Source of the DNA: Bradyrhizobium niftali
Lineage (GTDB): Bacteria > Pseudomonadota > Alphaproteobacteria > Rhizobiales > Xanthobacteraceae
Assembly: GCF_004571025.1 (NCBI RefSeq)
Contig: NZ_SPQT01000034.1
Coordinates: forward strand, 43,836-107,835
Length of the DNA stretch: 64,000 nucleotides
Direction: 5' to 3'
Of this stretch, positions 52,181 through 60,934 are shown piece by piece. Position numbers and translations under genes: made by a program. Position 1 is the stretch's first letter, and each line of letters begins with the position of its first letter. The notes under the pieces were generated by a model, which was not told where the DNA came from, did not search any database, and was given only the letters and a program-made list of their open reading frames with translations.

Positions 52181-52873
52181 CTAGCTCATCCGTGCGAGTC
52201 GCGCTTCGATCAACTTGACCTGTGGTGCAGACCACTTGGACCCACCTCTTGCCGTAGGGATACCCTGTGCAGTTAGTGCCTGCGCGATGTTGGTGGGGGT
52301 GGTGATCCCCTTCGCCCGGAGTGCGTTGAGCAGAGGCGCTATGTCGGCCGCTCGTCTGTCGGCCAGTCGGGATTGCTCGTCTCGCCCGCGTGCCTGCACA
52401 TGACTCGGGAGAGGCCCGCCTCGATATCCCCCCAGCTGCTGCCCTCGTGCCTTCGCTGCTGCCAGTGCTGCCTTGGTGCGTGCAGAGATGAGGCCCGCCT
52501 CTAGCTCCGCGACTGCTGCCATCTGTTGCAGCATGAAGCGCCCGGTGGGGCCCTCGATGGCAGGGAGGTCAGCGAACCGCACGTCCACTCCTGCCTCTAG
52601 CAGCCGCTCTAGGAAACCCACTGAGCGGGTCAGCCGGTCCACCTTCGCGACCACGAGGGTCGCCCGATGCAGGCGTGCTACGGTGAGTGCCTCCTCCAAG
52701 GCAGGCCTGTTGTTGCGTCGGCCACTCTCGACCTCGGTGAACTCTGCGATGATGTTCGCGGGTCCATCGGCAACTGACTTCTCCACGGCGGCTCTTTGTG
52801 CGTCGAGGCCTAATCCAGAGCGGCCTTGCTTTGGCGTGGATACGCGATAGTAGGCAACGAACTTGCGCTTCAC
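52181..52873 (-). CDS. Serine recombinase (resolvase/invertase family)
   Basis: This 230-aa small serine recombinase has the catalytic Ser near residue 11 ('FVAYYRVSTPKQGRSGLGLDAQ'). Other family features are 'VVAKVDRLTRSVGFLERLLEAGVDVRFADLP', 'GRFMLQQMAAVAELEAGLISARTKAALAAAKARG' and a C-terminal HTH-like part ('TNIAQALTAQGIPTARGGSKWSAPQVKLI'). It may resolve multimers or invert a segment in the island. No obvious res or inverted-repeat site was found next to it. It is a second, independent recombinase besides the tyrosine integrase. Confidence 0.93.
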   Translation of the reverse strand: MKRKFVAYYRVSTPKQGRSGLGLDAQRAAVEKSVADGPANIIAEFTEVESGRRNNRPALEEALTVARLHRATLVVAKVDRLTRSVGFLERLLEAGVDVRFADLPAIEGPTGRFMLQQMAAVAELEAGLISARTKAALAAAKARGQQLGGYRGGPLPSHVQARGRDEQSRLADRRAADIAPLLNALRAKGITTPTNIAQALTAQGIPTARGGSKWSAPQVKLIEARLARMS

Positions 52874-53293
52874 GGCAATTTCCCTCTCGATGATCGCCCG
52901 CGAAAAACTTAGTCAACGAGCGTTGTCACCATATTTTTCGGAGGAATCATCCGGCAAGATGGGGTGCATGAGTCAAATCGACTCAGGCAAACCGCAAGGA
53001 TGGCGCGCGATCCTTCATACCGCATGCGGGCGCTCAAGCACATGAAGCTCAGAAGCGCCGGACTCGGGACGCAGCTCTGAATGATGCTTCAGAGATTGAT
53101 GAGGGGAACGGGGGGAAAGCGCGTAGCCGTCGTCACGAGGTGATCTCTTAGATTTTCGACCCAGTGCAAATTTCGGCCGGGCGCTCCATAGGCGAGGTTT
53201 TGCTCGCTGATTCAGCCAATCCCGCGAACTATCCGAAGGCGCCTTCCGCTCTGGGAGCAGCGGGCAATTTTTTCTTCACTTCATCGAGCGTAG
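52874..53293. other. Intergenic region without a supported gene
   Basis: This 420-bp region holds the upstream region of the serine recombinase and the 3' side of the deaminase-like gene. I see no gene, no strong hairpin and no repeat. Candidate resolvase sites would be expected in the part next to 52873, but no clear dyad stands out. Confidence 0.5.
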
Positions 53294-54031
53294 CTAGTTT
53301 GCGGGCGGCTTGGAGGGCGGACTAGGAGTTGAATTCCCTAGCTGACCACGAATTTCGGTCATTGGCGGCTGATTCCAGAGCTTGACCACGGTGTCTTTGA
53401 ACGTAGGAAGAAGCAGTGCGCCGGCGATCGTAATGATTACCAGCGCCGAGGTCCGGAACGCTTTCAGGTTCGATATATCTTCCTTGAGCGCGTCGAGCTC
53501 TCGTTCGAGCTGATAAGCTGTCGTAAACTTTCCAGAGACAGGCGTGATGAGCTTCGAAGGAATGTCGCGGTAGCCCTTGATCACTTTTGTTCGGTCGATC
53601 GGCCCCTTCAACTCCGCAAGCCAGATCGAAAATATCTGCTCCCCTCGCTTCAACTGAATTCGTGTCGGGCCCGCATTGAAAACCGAGAAGATCAATCGGC
53701 CTTCATATCCCGGGTCTACGTGGAAGCCGGAGATATTGACCAGCCCGTAGAACTTGATAGTTGCCCGGATAGAAATGAAGCCAAGCATGTTGAATGGAAT
53801 GTTGACGATCTCGTCAGAAAGCAAAAAGGCGAACTGGCCCGGATCGATTGCAAATCCGTCGCCCTCTTTCAGCTTCTGCGGCGTCTTTTTACTGGCCTCA
53901 TCAGAAACGTAGACCTCGTCTCCAACAGAGAGCATGTATTTGGCGTCTTCAATCCGACTTGAATCGAATGGCTCGATGACTTTCTGCGCCGCTCCTTGAA
54001 CTCTCCAAGTATCGTCATTCCAAAAAGACAC
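53294..54031 (-). CDS. Membrane-anchored dCTP deaminase-like protein lacking the catalytic glutamate
   Basis: The 245-aa protein (GTG start) has a dCTP-deaminase/dUTPase fold at about residues 20-150: 'DPGQFAFLLSDEIVNIPFNMLGFISIR' and 'HVDPGYEGRLIFSVFNAGP', then 'LKRGEQIFSIWLAEL'. Against E. coli Dcd, the general base Glu138 aligns with Ser116 and Arg115 aligns with Lys93 without gaps (or Phe94 with one). Deamination is therefore unlikely, but nucleotide binding may remain. A short coiled coil (172-192) and a membrane helix (195-212) follow, with a Pro-rich tail. Active DCD proteins can be anti-phage enzymes; this form looks more like a nucleotide sensor. It lies 19 bp after the helical gene, so the two are co-transcribed. 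Confidence 0.7.
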   Translation of the reverse strand: MSFWNDDTWRVQGAAQKVIEPFDSSRIEDAKYMLSVGDEVYVSDEASKKTPQKLKEGDGFAIDPGQFAFLLSDEIVNIPFNMLGFISIRATIKFYGLVNISGFHVDPGYEGRLIFSVFNAGPTRIQLKRGEQIFSIWLAELKGPIDRTKVIKGYRDIPSKLITPVSGKFTTAYQLERELDALKEDISNLKAFRTSALVIITIAGALLLPTFKDTVVKLWNQPPMTEIRGQLGNSTPSPPSKPPAN

Positions 54032-54050
54032 GAGATCGCAATCCTGCTAG

Positions 54051-54542
54051 CTATTCGGCAATATAAAACTGGCGAGCAGCAAGTTCTTTGCGACGAGCCA
54101 ACACGCCTGTTTCAAGGTCAACGTGTCTTTCTTGAGCGAAATCCAAAACCCATTGGATCACGTCCGCATTGGCTCTACGCGCTAGTGGAACAAATTCTTC
54201 CATATGATCAATCTTCTCACATGCATCCGCGAAGCGGCCCGCCGCCTCAGCAAACACATATACGGGATCGATCTGCGGTTTCGATCCTGCTGAGAAATCC
54301 AAAGTGGACAGATTCTGATGGAGCGTGTTGGCGGCGCTCAAGCTCACTAGAAAGGTGTCTACGAGCGTGCGTTCGACCGATTTCCCTTCATCAGCTCCCC
54401 GGGCAAGACGACCCACGTATTTAGCGTAGTGCAATCCGTAGTGCTTGAGGCGGTCGTTTTTTGACAGACTCAAGATGTCGAAATGATTGCGCTGATCGTG
54501 AACGTGCTGCTCGCGCTGAAAGCGTAGCAAATCGATACTCAT
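54051..54542 (-). CDS. Helical protein, possibly MazG-like, unknown
   Basis: This 163-aa, all-helical protein precedes the deaminase-like gene by 19 bp. The segment 'DRLKHYGLHYAKYVGRLARG' followed by 'ERTLVDTFLVSLSAANTLHQNL' recalls the helix pair of all-alpha NTP pyrophosphatases (MazG/dUTPase type). The acidic ExxE...ExxD metal ligands are not clearly present. With the deaminase-like partner it suggests nucleotide handling or binding. I would not call it MazG without a profile search. Confidence 0.5.
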   Translation of the reverse strand: MSIDLLRFQREQHVHDQRNHFDILSLSKNDRLKHYGLHYAKYVGRLARGADEGKSVERTLVDTFLVSLSAANTLHQNLSTLDFSAGSKPQIDPVYVFAEAAGRFADACEKIDHMEEFVPLARRANADVIQWVLDFAQERHVDLETGVLARRKELAARQFYIAE

Positions 54543-54633
54543 TGGATAGGCCTCGCCCCGCCCTGCGACGTCTAGGAATCATAATAACCCAAAAAGCATT
54601 CAAAATCAATGGGATGTAAGTGATTCTATTGAT

Positions 54634-55149
54634 TCACGTATTGGGGATTGTCCACAGGATGGGGACCGTCGATTTCGACACGTACAGAGGATGCTTTGGT
54701 TGGCCAGATTTCGTTGTGCCGAGACAATAGAACTGCACGCCAAGGTTTTGCGCTATTTGTGATGCGATAATGTCGCGCCCCATGAAGCTGCCGTGGTTGC
54801 CCCATCCCGCAATTGCGACGCCCTTGCGATCCCTGCATTCCTGCAAAATCCTTCGTATGTGGCGGTTGTTTTCCGGACCAATCGGATCAGCAAGTAACTT
54901 CCAGGTTTGAGGTTCTGTTGCGCGTCCTGCTCCCAAATTCCAAACAATCAAAGACCCCAACCCCATTGCCCGAGCACGTTGTATATTGCGCCTGATAGTG
55001 GGGTCGTCACGTTCGGCATCCGCCGTCGATGGATTGAGCATCCCAGACACGAATGGCGGAAGCGAGTCGTCCCAGACCCGTCTAAGCTCGTAGCGGAACG
55101 TTTCACACCGCGAGAGGACTGCGCTGGATTTCTCGAAAAGATTTCGCAT
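54634..55149 (-). CDS. DUF1643 family protein
   Basis: This 171-aa protein has the DUF1643 signature 'FVSGMLNPSTADAERDDPTIRRNIQRARAMG' and 'SLIVWNLGAGRATEPQTWKLLADPIGPENNRHIRRIL', then 'AIAGWGNHGSF' and the C-terminal 'FYCLGTTKSGQPKHPLYVSKST'. The family has no proven function and is frequent on islands and phages. It lies 91 bp upstream of the helical gene on the same strand, so the three genes 53294-55149 may form one unit. It is the last gene before attR. Confidence 0.85.
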   Translation of the reverse strand: MRNLFEKSSAVLSRCETFRYELRRVWDDSLPPFVSGMLNPSTADAERDDPTIRRNIQRARAMGLGSLIVWNLGAGRATEPQTWKLLADPIGPENNRHIRRILQECRDRKGVAIAGWGNHGSFMGRDIIASQIAQNLGVQFYCLGTTKSGQPKHPLYVSKSTVPILWTIPNT

Positions 55150-55616
55150 GAGACTTTAGGGGTGCGGGCGACGCGGGCTGTTTAGGGTTCTTAGCGAAAC
55201 GAAATTGAGTTCAGTTGACAATGATCTTGTTTGACTAAGCTGCATCCCGGGGCCGATCTCGACAATCAATCCTCTGCATTGGTCCAACCACTACCGGTCC
55301 GCAAAGGCAAGGCACGCCATCTAACAGGAAAGCAGAGCAACGGACCTGTGTAACATTCTTGATCAGGTGAAAATAAAGTGCAATAAAAGCAACGTCTTAG
55401 CAGTCTACCCATGCAATCCTTTCCTGGGCACCACCCCCAACCCAAGTGGTTGAAATCGCTCATTTGCAGGGAATTTGAGCCGCTGACCGGTACACAAGAC
55501 CGGGGCACAGCGTGTATGAACTATCGAACGGCCTACCTCGCGCCGTCCAGGACTGTTGGCGAATAGCCCGAAGTCGACATTTATTCACGTGGTCCGGTCA
55601 GCAGCACAACACGCGG
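55150..55616. other. Island end and flank without a supported gene
   Basis: This 467-bp stretch contains attR (55417-55433). Inside the island it shows only the upstream region of the DUF1643 gene, with a 'ttgaca' hexamer at about 55216 that may belong to an outward promoter. Beyond attR, 55434-55616 shows no gene. Confidence 0.5.
55417..55433 (+). other. attR: distal attachment repeat
   Basis: Exact 17-bp copy (tcctttcctgggcacca) of the tRNA-Leu 3' end, in the same orientation. No other tRNA sequence surrounds it, as expected for the displaced end of an integrated element. Confidence 0.9.
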
Positions 55617-56606
55617 CTATCCGATGTCACGTAACGTACGCGAGGTCAGACCGTAAAATTTCAGATGAACCCGATTCATCTGCTCGACTGATCCGAAGCC
55701 GCACCTGGCCGCAACCGTCTTAAGCGGCAAAGTCGAGGTCCGAAGATGGTGACGTGCCGTATCGGCACGAAGCCGTTTAACCGTCTCGGCGGGCGGCACA
55801 CCGATCAACCTTCGATATTTGCGTGCGAATGTTCGCTCGCTCATGCCCGCCTGAGCCGCAAGCACGGGAACGCTTAGGTCGCGTCGGATATTGCCCAAGA
55901 TCCATTGGTGAAGCTCCGCAAAGGCTCCCGCTTTGTCATGGTCGATGGTTTCGATGAATTCGCTGAATTGCGACTGGTTGCCTGGTCGCTTGACGTAAAG
56001 GACCATCCGCCTGGCCGTGACTGCGGCGGCTTCATCGCCGTGGTCATTCGCGACAAGCGCGAGGGCGAGGTCGATGCCGGCGCTTATGCCTGCGGAAGTC
56101 CAGATTTTGCCGTCGCGCACATACATGGCATCGCGGTCGACCGTGACATCGCGGAAGTTCCGTTGGAGGTTGTCGCAATCGAGCCAATGCGTTGTCGCTC
56201 GCTTGCCCGCAAGCAACCCGGCCCGCGCGAGCAGGAATGCACCGTTGCAAACGGAGCAGATCCGCTCCGCCTCGTCCACGTGGCTCCGCAACCAGTCGAT
56301 CAGAAGGAGATCCTGCGACGCCGCTTCGACGCCCTTTCCTCCAACCACCATAACCGTCGTTCTGGGCATCAACGCGGACGGCAAAGGCTCGGCATCGATC
56401 GCCAGTGACAAGGAGCCCTTTACCCGATTGGGACCGGACGACACGACGGAGACCCGGTAATCGATTGGCAGCCCTGTTGCGACATTGCGCGCATGTTCGC
56501 TCGCCGAAAGGAACACCTGCATCGGGCCGGCGAGATCGAGCACTTGGAAACGCTCAAAAGCCAGAAAGACAACATGCCGAGGGGTTGCCGAGGCCGGTGG
56601 GAGCAT
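55617..56606 (-). CDS. GlxA-type AraC regulator with DJ-1/PfpI domain
   Basis: This 329-aa protein joins a DJ-1/PfpI amidotransferase-like domain (about 10-190, with the Cys in 'RICSVCNGAFLLARAGLLAGKRATTHW') to an AraC HTH domain ('LSVPVLAAQAGMSERTFARKYRRLIGVPPAETVKRLRADTARHHLRTSTLPLKTVAARCGFGSVEQMNRVHLKFYGLTSR'). The family regulates amine, carnitine or betaine metabolism. I use the ATG at 56606. It is divergent from the NIPSNAP gene (85-bp gap) and probably regulates it. It lies outside attR. Confidence 0.92.
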   Translation of the reverse strand: MLPPASATPRHVVFLAFERFQVLDLAGPMQVFLSASEHARNVATGLPIDYRVSVVSSGPNRVKGSLSLAIDAEPLPSALMPRTTVMVVGGKGVEAASQDLLLIDWLRSHVDEAERICSVCNGAFLLARAGLLAGKRATTHWLDCDNLQRNFRDVTVDRDAMYVRDGKIWTSAGISAGIDLALALVANDHGDEAAAVTARRMVLYVKRPGNQSQFSEFIETIDHDKAGAFAELHQWILGNIRRDLSVPVLAAQAGMSERTFARKYRRLIGVPPAETVKRLRADTARHHLRTSTLPLKTVAARCGFGSVEQMNRVHLKFYGLTSRTLRDIG

Positions 56607-56691
56607 TGGCAGAAAATACGACAAGTTTGGCGAATATGCCAGTCGCAGTCGGCGTAACTCGGACAAGGTTTAGACCAAGCGAGGATGAGAG

Positions 56692-57018
56692 ATGATCTAC
56701 GAGTTGCGCACCTACCACACTCTGCCGGGCCGGATGCCGGCACTGCTGAAGCGTTTTGAGACGCGGACACTGAAGATTTGGGAGCGGATGGGCATTCGCC
56801 AGCTTGGCTTTTGGCGGACCACGGTCGGACCGTCACACCTTGAGCTAGTCTACATCCTTGTCTGGGACTCGCTCGCGGAGCGGGAGCGTCTTTGGGGTGC
56901 CTTCGTAGCGGACGCCGAATGGCAGGAGGTCGCCGCTGCCTCGGAGGTCGACGGGCCAATTCTCGCGAATATCACGAACTCCTTCATGAGCCCAACAAGC
57001 TTCTCGGCCCTGCAATAA
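56692..57018 (+). CDS. NIPSNAP family protein
   Basis: This 108-aa dimeric ferredoxin-like protein starts 'MIYELRTYHTLPGRMPALLKRFETRTLKIWERMGIRQLGFWRTTVGPSH', a clear NIPSNAP pattern. Its ATG follows 'gaggatgagag'. The function of the family in bacteria is poorly defined. The divergent GlxA-type regulator suggests it is induced by a small metabolite. The 224 bp after it show no gene. Confidence 0.9.
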   Translation: MIYELRTYHTLPGRMPALLKRFETRTLKIWERMGIRQLGFWRTTVGPSHLELVYILVWDSLAERERLWGAFVADAEWQEVAAASEVDGPILANITNSFMSPTSFSALQ

Positions 57019-57242
57019 GAGAGGCCTCGGACAGGAGCGTATCGTCTACGATGCCTTCCCAGACATCGTAGCGACGGACATCGGATTCGGTCCCCAAATC
57101 GAGCTGCTTCCAATCATCGGAGCTAGCCGGGCGGCGATTACCAAATGCCGGGGACTCTAGGTAAAACAGATGGCATATTCGAACTCGGTGTGAGGAGTGA
57201 CGGCGTCATCGATCATCGGTTCTTTAAGGGTAATAAATAGCC

Positions 57243-57539
57243 GTGACAGAACACGTTTGGATCATCGACGGAATGCTATCTGGTACCGGAGTCCGCGATG
57301 GCATTGCAGGGGGATATCTCGATCCTTCGGAACTCGGGATCTCGGGAGAATTGGGCGATCGCCTTTCGCGGTGGGTGGCTGAGTATGAGAATGCCCACTA
57401 CTATCAGTTCAATGATGCAGCCAAGAATGATGATTTAGATAAAGAAGGAGTAGCGATCGCGCGGCAAGTCCAACAAGAGGTTCCCGGCATCACCGTGCAG
57501 TATTTCTCCAACGCGAGGCTGCGCAAGCTGGCCATATAA
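57243..57539 (+). CDS. Small hypothetical protein
   Basis: I do not recognise the family. The 98-aa product from a GTG (57243) begins 'MTEHVWIIDGMLSGTGVRDGIAGGYLDPSELGISGELGDRLSRW'. It contains 'YYQFNDAAKNDDLDKEGVAIARQVQQEVPGITVQYFSNARL', which looks like a folded soluble domain. A purine-rich 'aaggg' lies upstream. Support is only the coding-like composition and continuity. The 280 bp from its stop to the MFS gene show nothing else. Confidence 0.6.
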   Translation: MTEHVWIIDGMLSGTGVRDGIAGGYLDPSELGISGELGDRLSRWVAEYENAHYYQFNDAAKNDDLDKEGVAIARQVQQEVPGITVQYFSNARLRKLAI

Positions 57540-57819
57540 TTCTGGCAGTTACGGAATAACGATTCCAGTGCTGGACTGGATCCCGCAAGTGAGACACCAC
57601 AATTGCAGTGACAGGCTTGGGATTACGGTGACAGTGCACAAAACTCCTCGCGCTGAGCCGGCCGACATCCTCGACGGTCAAGTTGACGCTGCCGCCGCTC
57701 TCCAAGACCGTCAGCTACAGCTCGTAGGATGGGTAGAGTTCTTGCGAAACCCATCATGCCTTGGTGGAAGCGCCTACGATCGATGCGGAATCGACATCGC
57801 CGCCGCGAGGGTTTTGCCC

Positions 57820-59091
57820 TCAGACGACACTCCTCCCCGCCTTCTCCGCCACCGATTTCTGCACAAAATACATCGCGACCAGCGTGATGATCGTCGTCGT
57901 GACGACGACGTAGCCGATCCGCTCGAAATGGAGCAGCGAACCATCCGGTTGCTGCGCGATGATCGCGCCGGCGAGCGCCGAACCGAGCCCGCCGGAGAGC
58001 TGCTGGAGCGAGGCGCTGATCGCGCTGAAGGAGCCGCGCTGGGTCTGGTCGGGGATCGCCGATATCAGCGCCTGCGACGGGATCATGCGCGAGAAGATGC
58101 CGACGAACAGCAGCACGTTGACGATGATCGCGGTCACCAGTGAGACGTGGCCGAGATGGGTGTAGATCAGCACCATGATGACGGTCATCACGCAGCCGAA
58201 CACGAAGGTCGGGTATTTGCCGAAGGCGTCGCTGGCGCGGCCGACCAGCGGCCCGGTGACGATGCTGAACAGGCCGGAGACCAGATAGATCGTCGGCAGA
58301 TGCGCGATGTCGATGCCGATATTGTTGACGGTGAAGGCGCTGGAATACGGCATCAGCATGTAGCCGCCCGTCGCCAGCAACGTCGTGACCGCGAAAGCCA
58401 GCGTGTAGCGCGGCTCGAAGATGGTCGCGACCAGATGATGGATCGGGTTTCTGTCCTGCTTGAGCCGTAGATGCGCATCGACCGGCTCCATGACGAAGGC
58501 GATGACGGCGATCGTGACGATCGACAGGCCGACGATTGCAAAGAAGCAGACATGCCAATCCCAGCGATTGGCGAGAAACAGCCCGGCGGGAACGCCGAGC
58601 ACCTGGCTCGCGGCGAACGCCGTCTGGACGAATCCCATCACGCGGCCGCGCAAGTGCAACGGAAACAGGTCGGTGATGATGGCCAGCACGACCGAGCCGA
58701 TTACGCCGCCGAACAGTCCGGTCACGATCCTGCCGAGCAGCAGCACGTGGTAGGTCTGCGCCATTGCGCAGAGCAGGGTCCCGAGCGTGAAGCCGACATA
58801 GAAGAACAGCAAGATGCGCTTGCGATCGAAGCGATCGGCAAAGCCGGCGGCCAGGATGCCCGACAGTCCCGCGCTGAACGCGTAGGCCGACACCGCGACG
58901 CCGAATTGGGTGGCCGTGATGTCGAGCGCGGGCATCAGGATGGCGCCGAGCGGCGACATGATGATGAAGTCGAGGATGATCGTGAACTGCGTGAACGCGA
59001 GCAGCGCGATGAGGAGGGACTGGTAGCGCGAAAAGCCGCGCGGGCGGTCCTGTTGATCGTCGATAGGCGCAGCGAGCGTCTGTTCGGTCAT
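57820..59091 (-). CDS. MFS transporter, DHA1-like
   Basis: This 423-aa, 12-helix major facilitator begins (ATG 59091) with 'MTEQTLAAPIDDQQDRPRGFSRYQSLLIALLAFTQFTIILDFIIMSPLGAILMPALDITATQFGVAVSAYAFSAGLSGILAAGFADRFDRKRILLF', where 'GFADRFDRKRIL' is the conserved loop 2-3 motif. Its relatives are annotated as arabinose-efflux or multidrug permeases. An open frame upstream to 59229 has no family similarity. Confidence 0.9.
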   Translation of the reverse strand: MTEQTLAAPIDDQQDRPRGFSRYQSLLIALLAFTQFTIILDFIIMSPLGAILMPALDITATQFGVAVSAYAFSAGLSGILAAGFADRFDRKRILLFFYVGFTLGTLLCAMAQTYHVLLLGRIVTGLFGGVIGSVVLAIITDLFPLHLRGRVMGFVQTAFAASQVLGVPAGLFLANRWDWHVCFFAIVGLSIVTIAVIAFVMEPVDAHLRLKQDRNPIHHLVATIFEPRYTLAFAVTTLLATGGYMLMPYSSAFTVNNIGIDIAHLPTIYLVSGLFSIVTGPLVGRASDAFGKYPTFVFGCVMTVIMVLIYTHLGHVSLVTAIIVNVLLFVGIFSRMIPSQALISAIPDQTQRGSFSAISASLQQLSGGLGSALAGAIIAQQPDGSLLHFERIGYVVVTTTIITLVAMYFVQKSVAEKAGRSVV

Positions 59092-59435
59092 GACATCCTG
59101 TTGGTGGCAAGCGGGCAAGGGCGCGGGGGACCGGCCACAGATGGGGTGGACCGGGACGATTTTCACGGGGCGCATGACGCAAGTTCTGCCGGACCGTGAA
59201 GCTCGCGCCGGGTTGTGGGATCCATGCAACAGCCCGGGGAGCTAGAAACCGTCCATCTCCGTTGGCAACCTCGATCGGGTCCACGCACCGGCCGCGAGAT
59301 GCGCGGCGGCGATCCGCCCGGGCCTGGGAGGGCATGACCGCGGTTGCGCGGACGGCCAGCAATGGCTACATCGCGGGCCATCCGAATTAGCCTATTGTGT
59401 CGACAGACCGATTCGACCCGAGGTTTTGAAACGCC
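59092..59435. other. Intergenic region without a supported gene
   Basis: This 344-bp gap separates the divergent MFS and RNase D genes and should hold both promoters. I see no strong hairpin or repeat. Confidence 0.5.
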
Positions 59436-60050
59436 ATGACCGTACGCCTGCACCGCGGCGACCTGCCCGACCTGTCCCGCTACACCGGAGCGGTGGCGAT
59501 CGACACCGAGACCATGGGGCTGAACCCGCATCGCGACCGGCTCTGTGTGGTGCAGCTCTCGCCCGGCGACGGCAGCGCCGACGTCGTGCAGATCCCCAAG
59601 GGCCACACTGACGCGCCGAACCTGAAGGCGCTGCTGGCCAATCCCGCCATCACGAAGATCTTCCACTTCGCGCGGTTCGACGTCGCCGTGCTGTACCAGA
59701 GCTTCGGCGTCATGACCGGGCCGATCTACTGTACCAAGATCGCCTCCCGCCTGACCCGCACCTATACCGACCGCCATGGCCTCAAGGACCTCGTGCGCGA
59801 GGTGCTCAATGTCGACCTCTCCAAGCAGCAGCAGTCCAGCGACTGGGGCTCCGACAGCCTGACCGAGCCGCAGCTCGCCTATGCCGCCTCGGACGTGCTG
59901 CACCTCCATGCCCTGCGCGAGCGGCTCGACGCCATGCTGGTGCGGGAGGGACGCACGGCGCTGGCCAAGGCCTGTTTCGACTTCCTGCCGACCCGCGCCT
60001 TGCTCGACCTCCAGGGCTGGCAGGAAGAGGACATTTTCGCGCATTCCTGA
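59436..60050 (+). CDS. rnd: Ribonuclease D-like 3'-5' exonuclease (short form)
   Basis: This 204-aa DEDD exonuclease has the motifs 'AVAIDTETMGLNPH' (Asp, Glu), 'KIFHFARFDVAVLYQSFG' (Asp) and 'QLAYAASDVLHLHALRERL' (Tyr-x3-Asp). It lacks the C-terminal HRDC domains of E. coli RNase D (about 375 aa), a short form common in alphaproteobacteria. It probably trims RNA 3' ends. The LPS-export genes follow 144 bp downstream on the same strand. Confidence 0.92.
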   Translation: MTVRLHRGDLPDLSRYTGAVAIDTETMGLNPHRDRLCVVQLSPGDGSADVVQIPKGHTDAPNLKALLANPAITKIFHFARFDVAVLYQSFGVMTGPIYCTKIASRLTRTYTDRHGLKDLVREVLNVDLSKQQQSSDWGSDSLTEPQLAYAASDVLHLHALRERLDAMLVREGRTALAKACFDFLPTRALLDLQGWQEEDIFAHS

Positions 60051-60194
60051 CACCTCGACCGGCGGCTAGGTTGGGCCAATCGCCCCGTTTCGGACACTTT
60101 CGTATCGGCCTGTCCGAGGCTGCATATTCAGGCGGCGCCGGGTACAATGGCGCGCACTTGACCGGACAAGGCGAGCGACACCTCAGGAGCCCAG

Positions 60195-60929
60195 GTGAAT
60201 TCGGCCCAGAATCCCCCCTACGACGCCGCGCTTGCGGCGAAGTTTGCCAGCGCGGCGCGCCATAGCCGTCTGGTCCGGATTCTGCGCGTCGCGGTCCCGG
60301 GTGCGGTGCTGTTGTCCCTGGCCGCCATCGTCGGCGTCTCGGTCTTCAATCCATTTCGCATGCTGCTGCCGAAGCTGCCGCTCGATTCCGGAAACATGGT
60401 GGTGTCGGGCACCAAGATCACGATGGAATCGCCGCACATGTCCGGCTTCACGCCGGACCAGCGGCCCTACGAGCTCTGGGCCAAGACGGCAACGCAGGAC
60501 ATCACCGACCCCGACCATGTCGACCTCAAGGATCTGCGAGCGAAAGTGCTGATGGAGGACCAGTCGACCCTGTTCCTCGATGCCCGCACCGGCCGCTTCG
60601 ACAACAAGCAGCAGCAGCTCGACCTGCACAAGGACATCTTTCTGCGCACCTCGACCGGCTATGAAGCGCGGCTGAACTCCGCCTTCGTCGACATGAACAA
60701 GGGCACGGTTTCGTCGGACGAACGCGTCGACGTCAAGCTGACCAACGGCACGCTGACGGCGGATCGGCTGCGCATCACGGAAGGTGGCGATCTGATCCGC
60801 TTCGAGGGCAATGTGGTGATGCATCTGGACAAGCTGGATGACCCCGCCGTTGCTCAGCCCGCACCGGCCGAGCCGGCGCCGCCGGTGAAGACACGTTCGC
60901 CGCAGAACAAGTCCGCCAATTCAAAGTGA
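60195..60929 (+). CDS. lptC: LPS export ABC transporter periplasmic protein LptC
   Basis: LptC (244 aa, GTG start after AGGAG) links the LptBFG pump to the LptA bridge. It has one N-terminal membrane helix ('ILRVAVPGAVLLSLAAIVGVSVF', about residues 30-52). A periplasmic jellyroll follows ('PYELWAKTATQDITDPDHVDLKDLRAKV', 'RTGRFDNKQQQLDLHKDIFLRTSTGYEARLNSAFVDMNKGTVSSDE'). The C-terminus is Pro/Lys-rich. Its stop is within a few bases of the lptA start, so both are translated together. Confidence 0.92.
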   Translation: MNSAQNPPYDAALAAKFASAARHSRLVRILRVAVPGAVLLSLAAIVGVSVFNPFRMLLPKLPLDSGNMVVSGTKITMESPHMSGFTPDQRPYELWAKTATQDITDPDHVDLKDLRAKVLMEDQSTLFLDARTGRFDNKQQQLDLHKDIFLRTSTGYEARLNSAFVDMNKGTVSSDERVDVKLTNGTLTADRLRITEGGDLIRFEGNVVMHLDKLDDPAVAQPAPAEPAPPVKTRSPQNKSANSK

Positions 60930-60934
60930 TTTTC

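Noticed and set aside
53294..54031. Active dCTP deaminase
   Set aside because: The general-base Glu is replaced by Ser and the key Arg is missing, so I call it deaminase-like only.
54051..54542. MazG pyrophosphohydrolase
   Set aside because: The helix pattern is suggestive but the acidic metal ligands are not clear.
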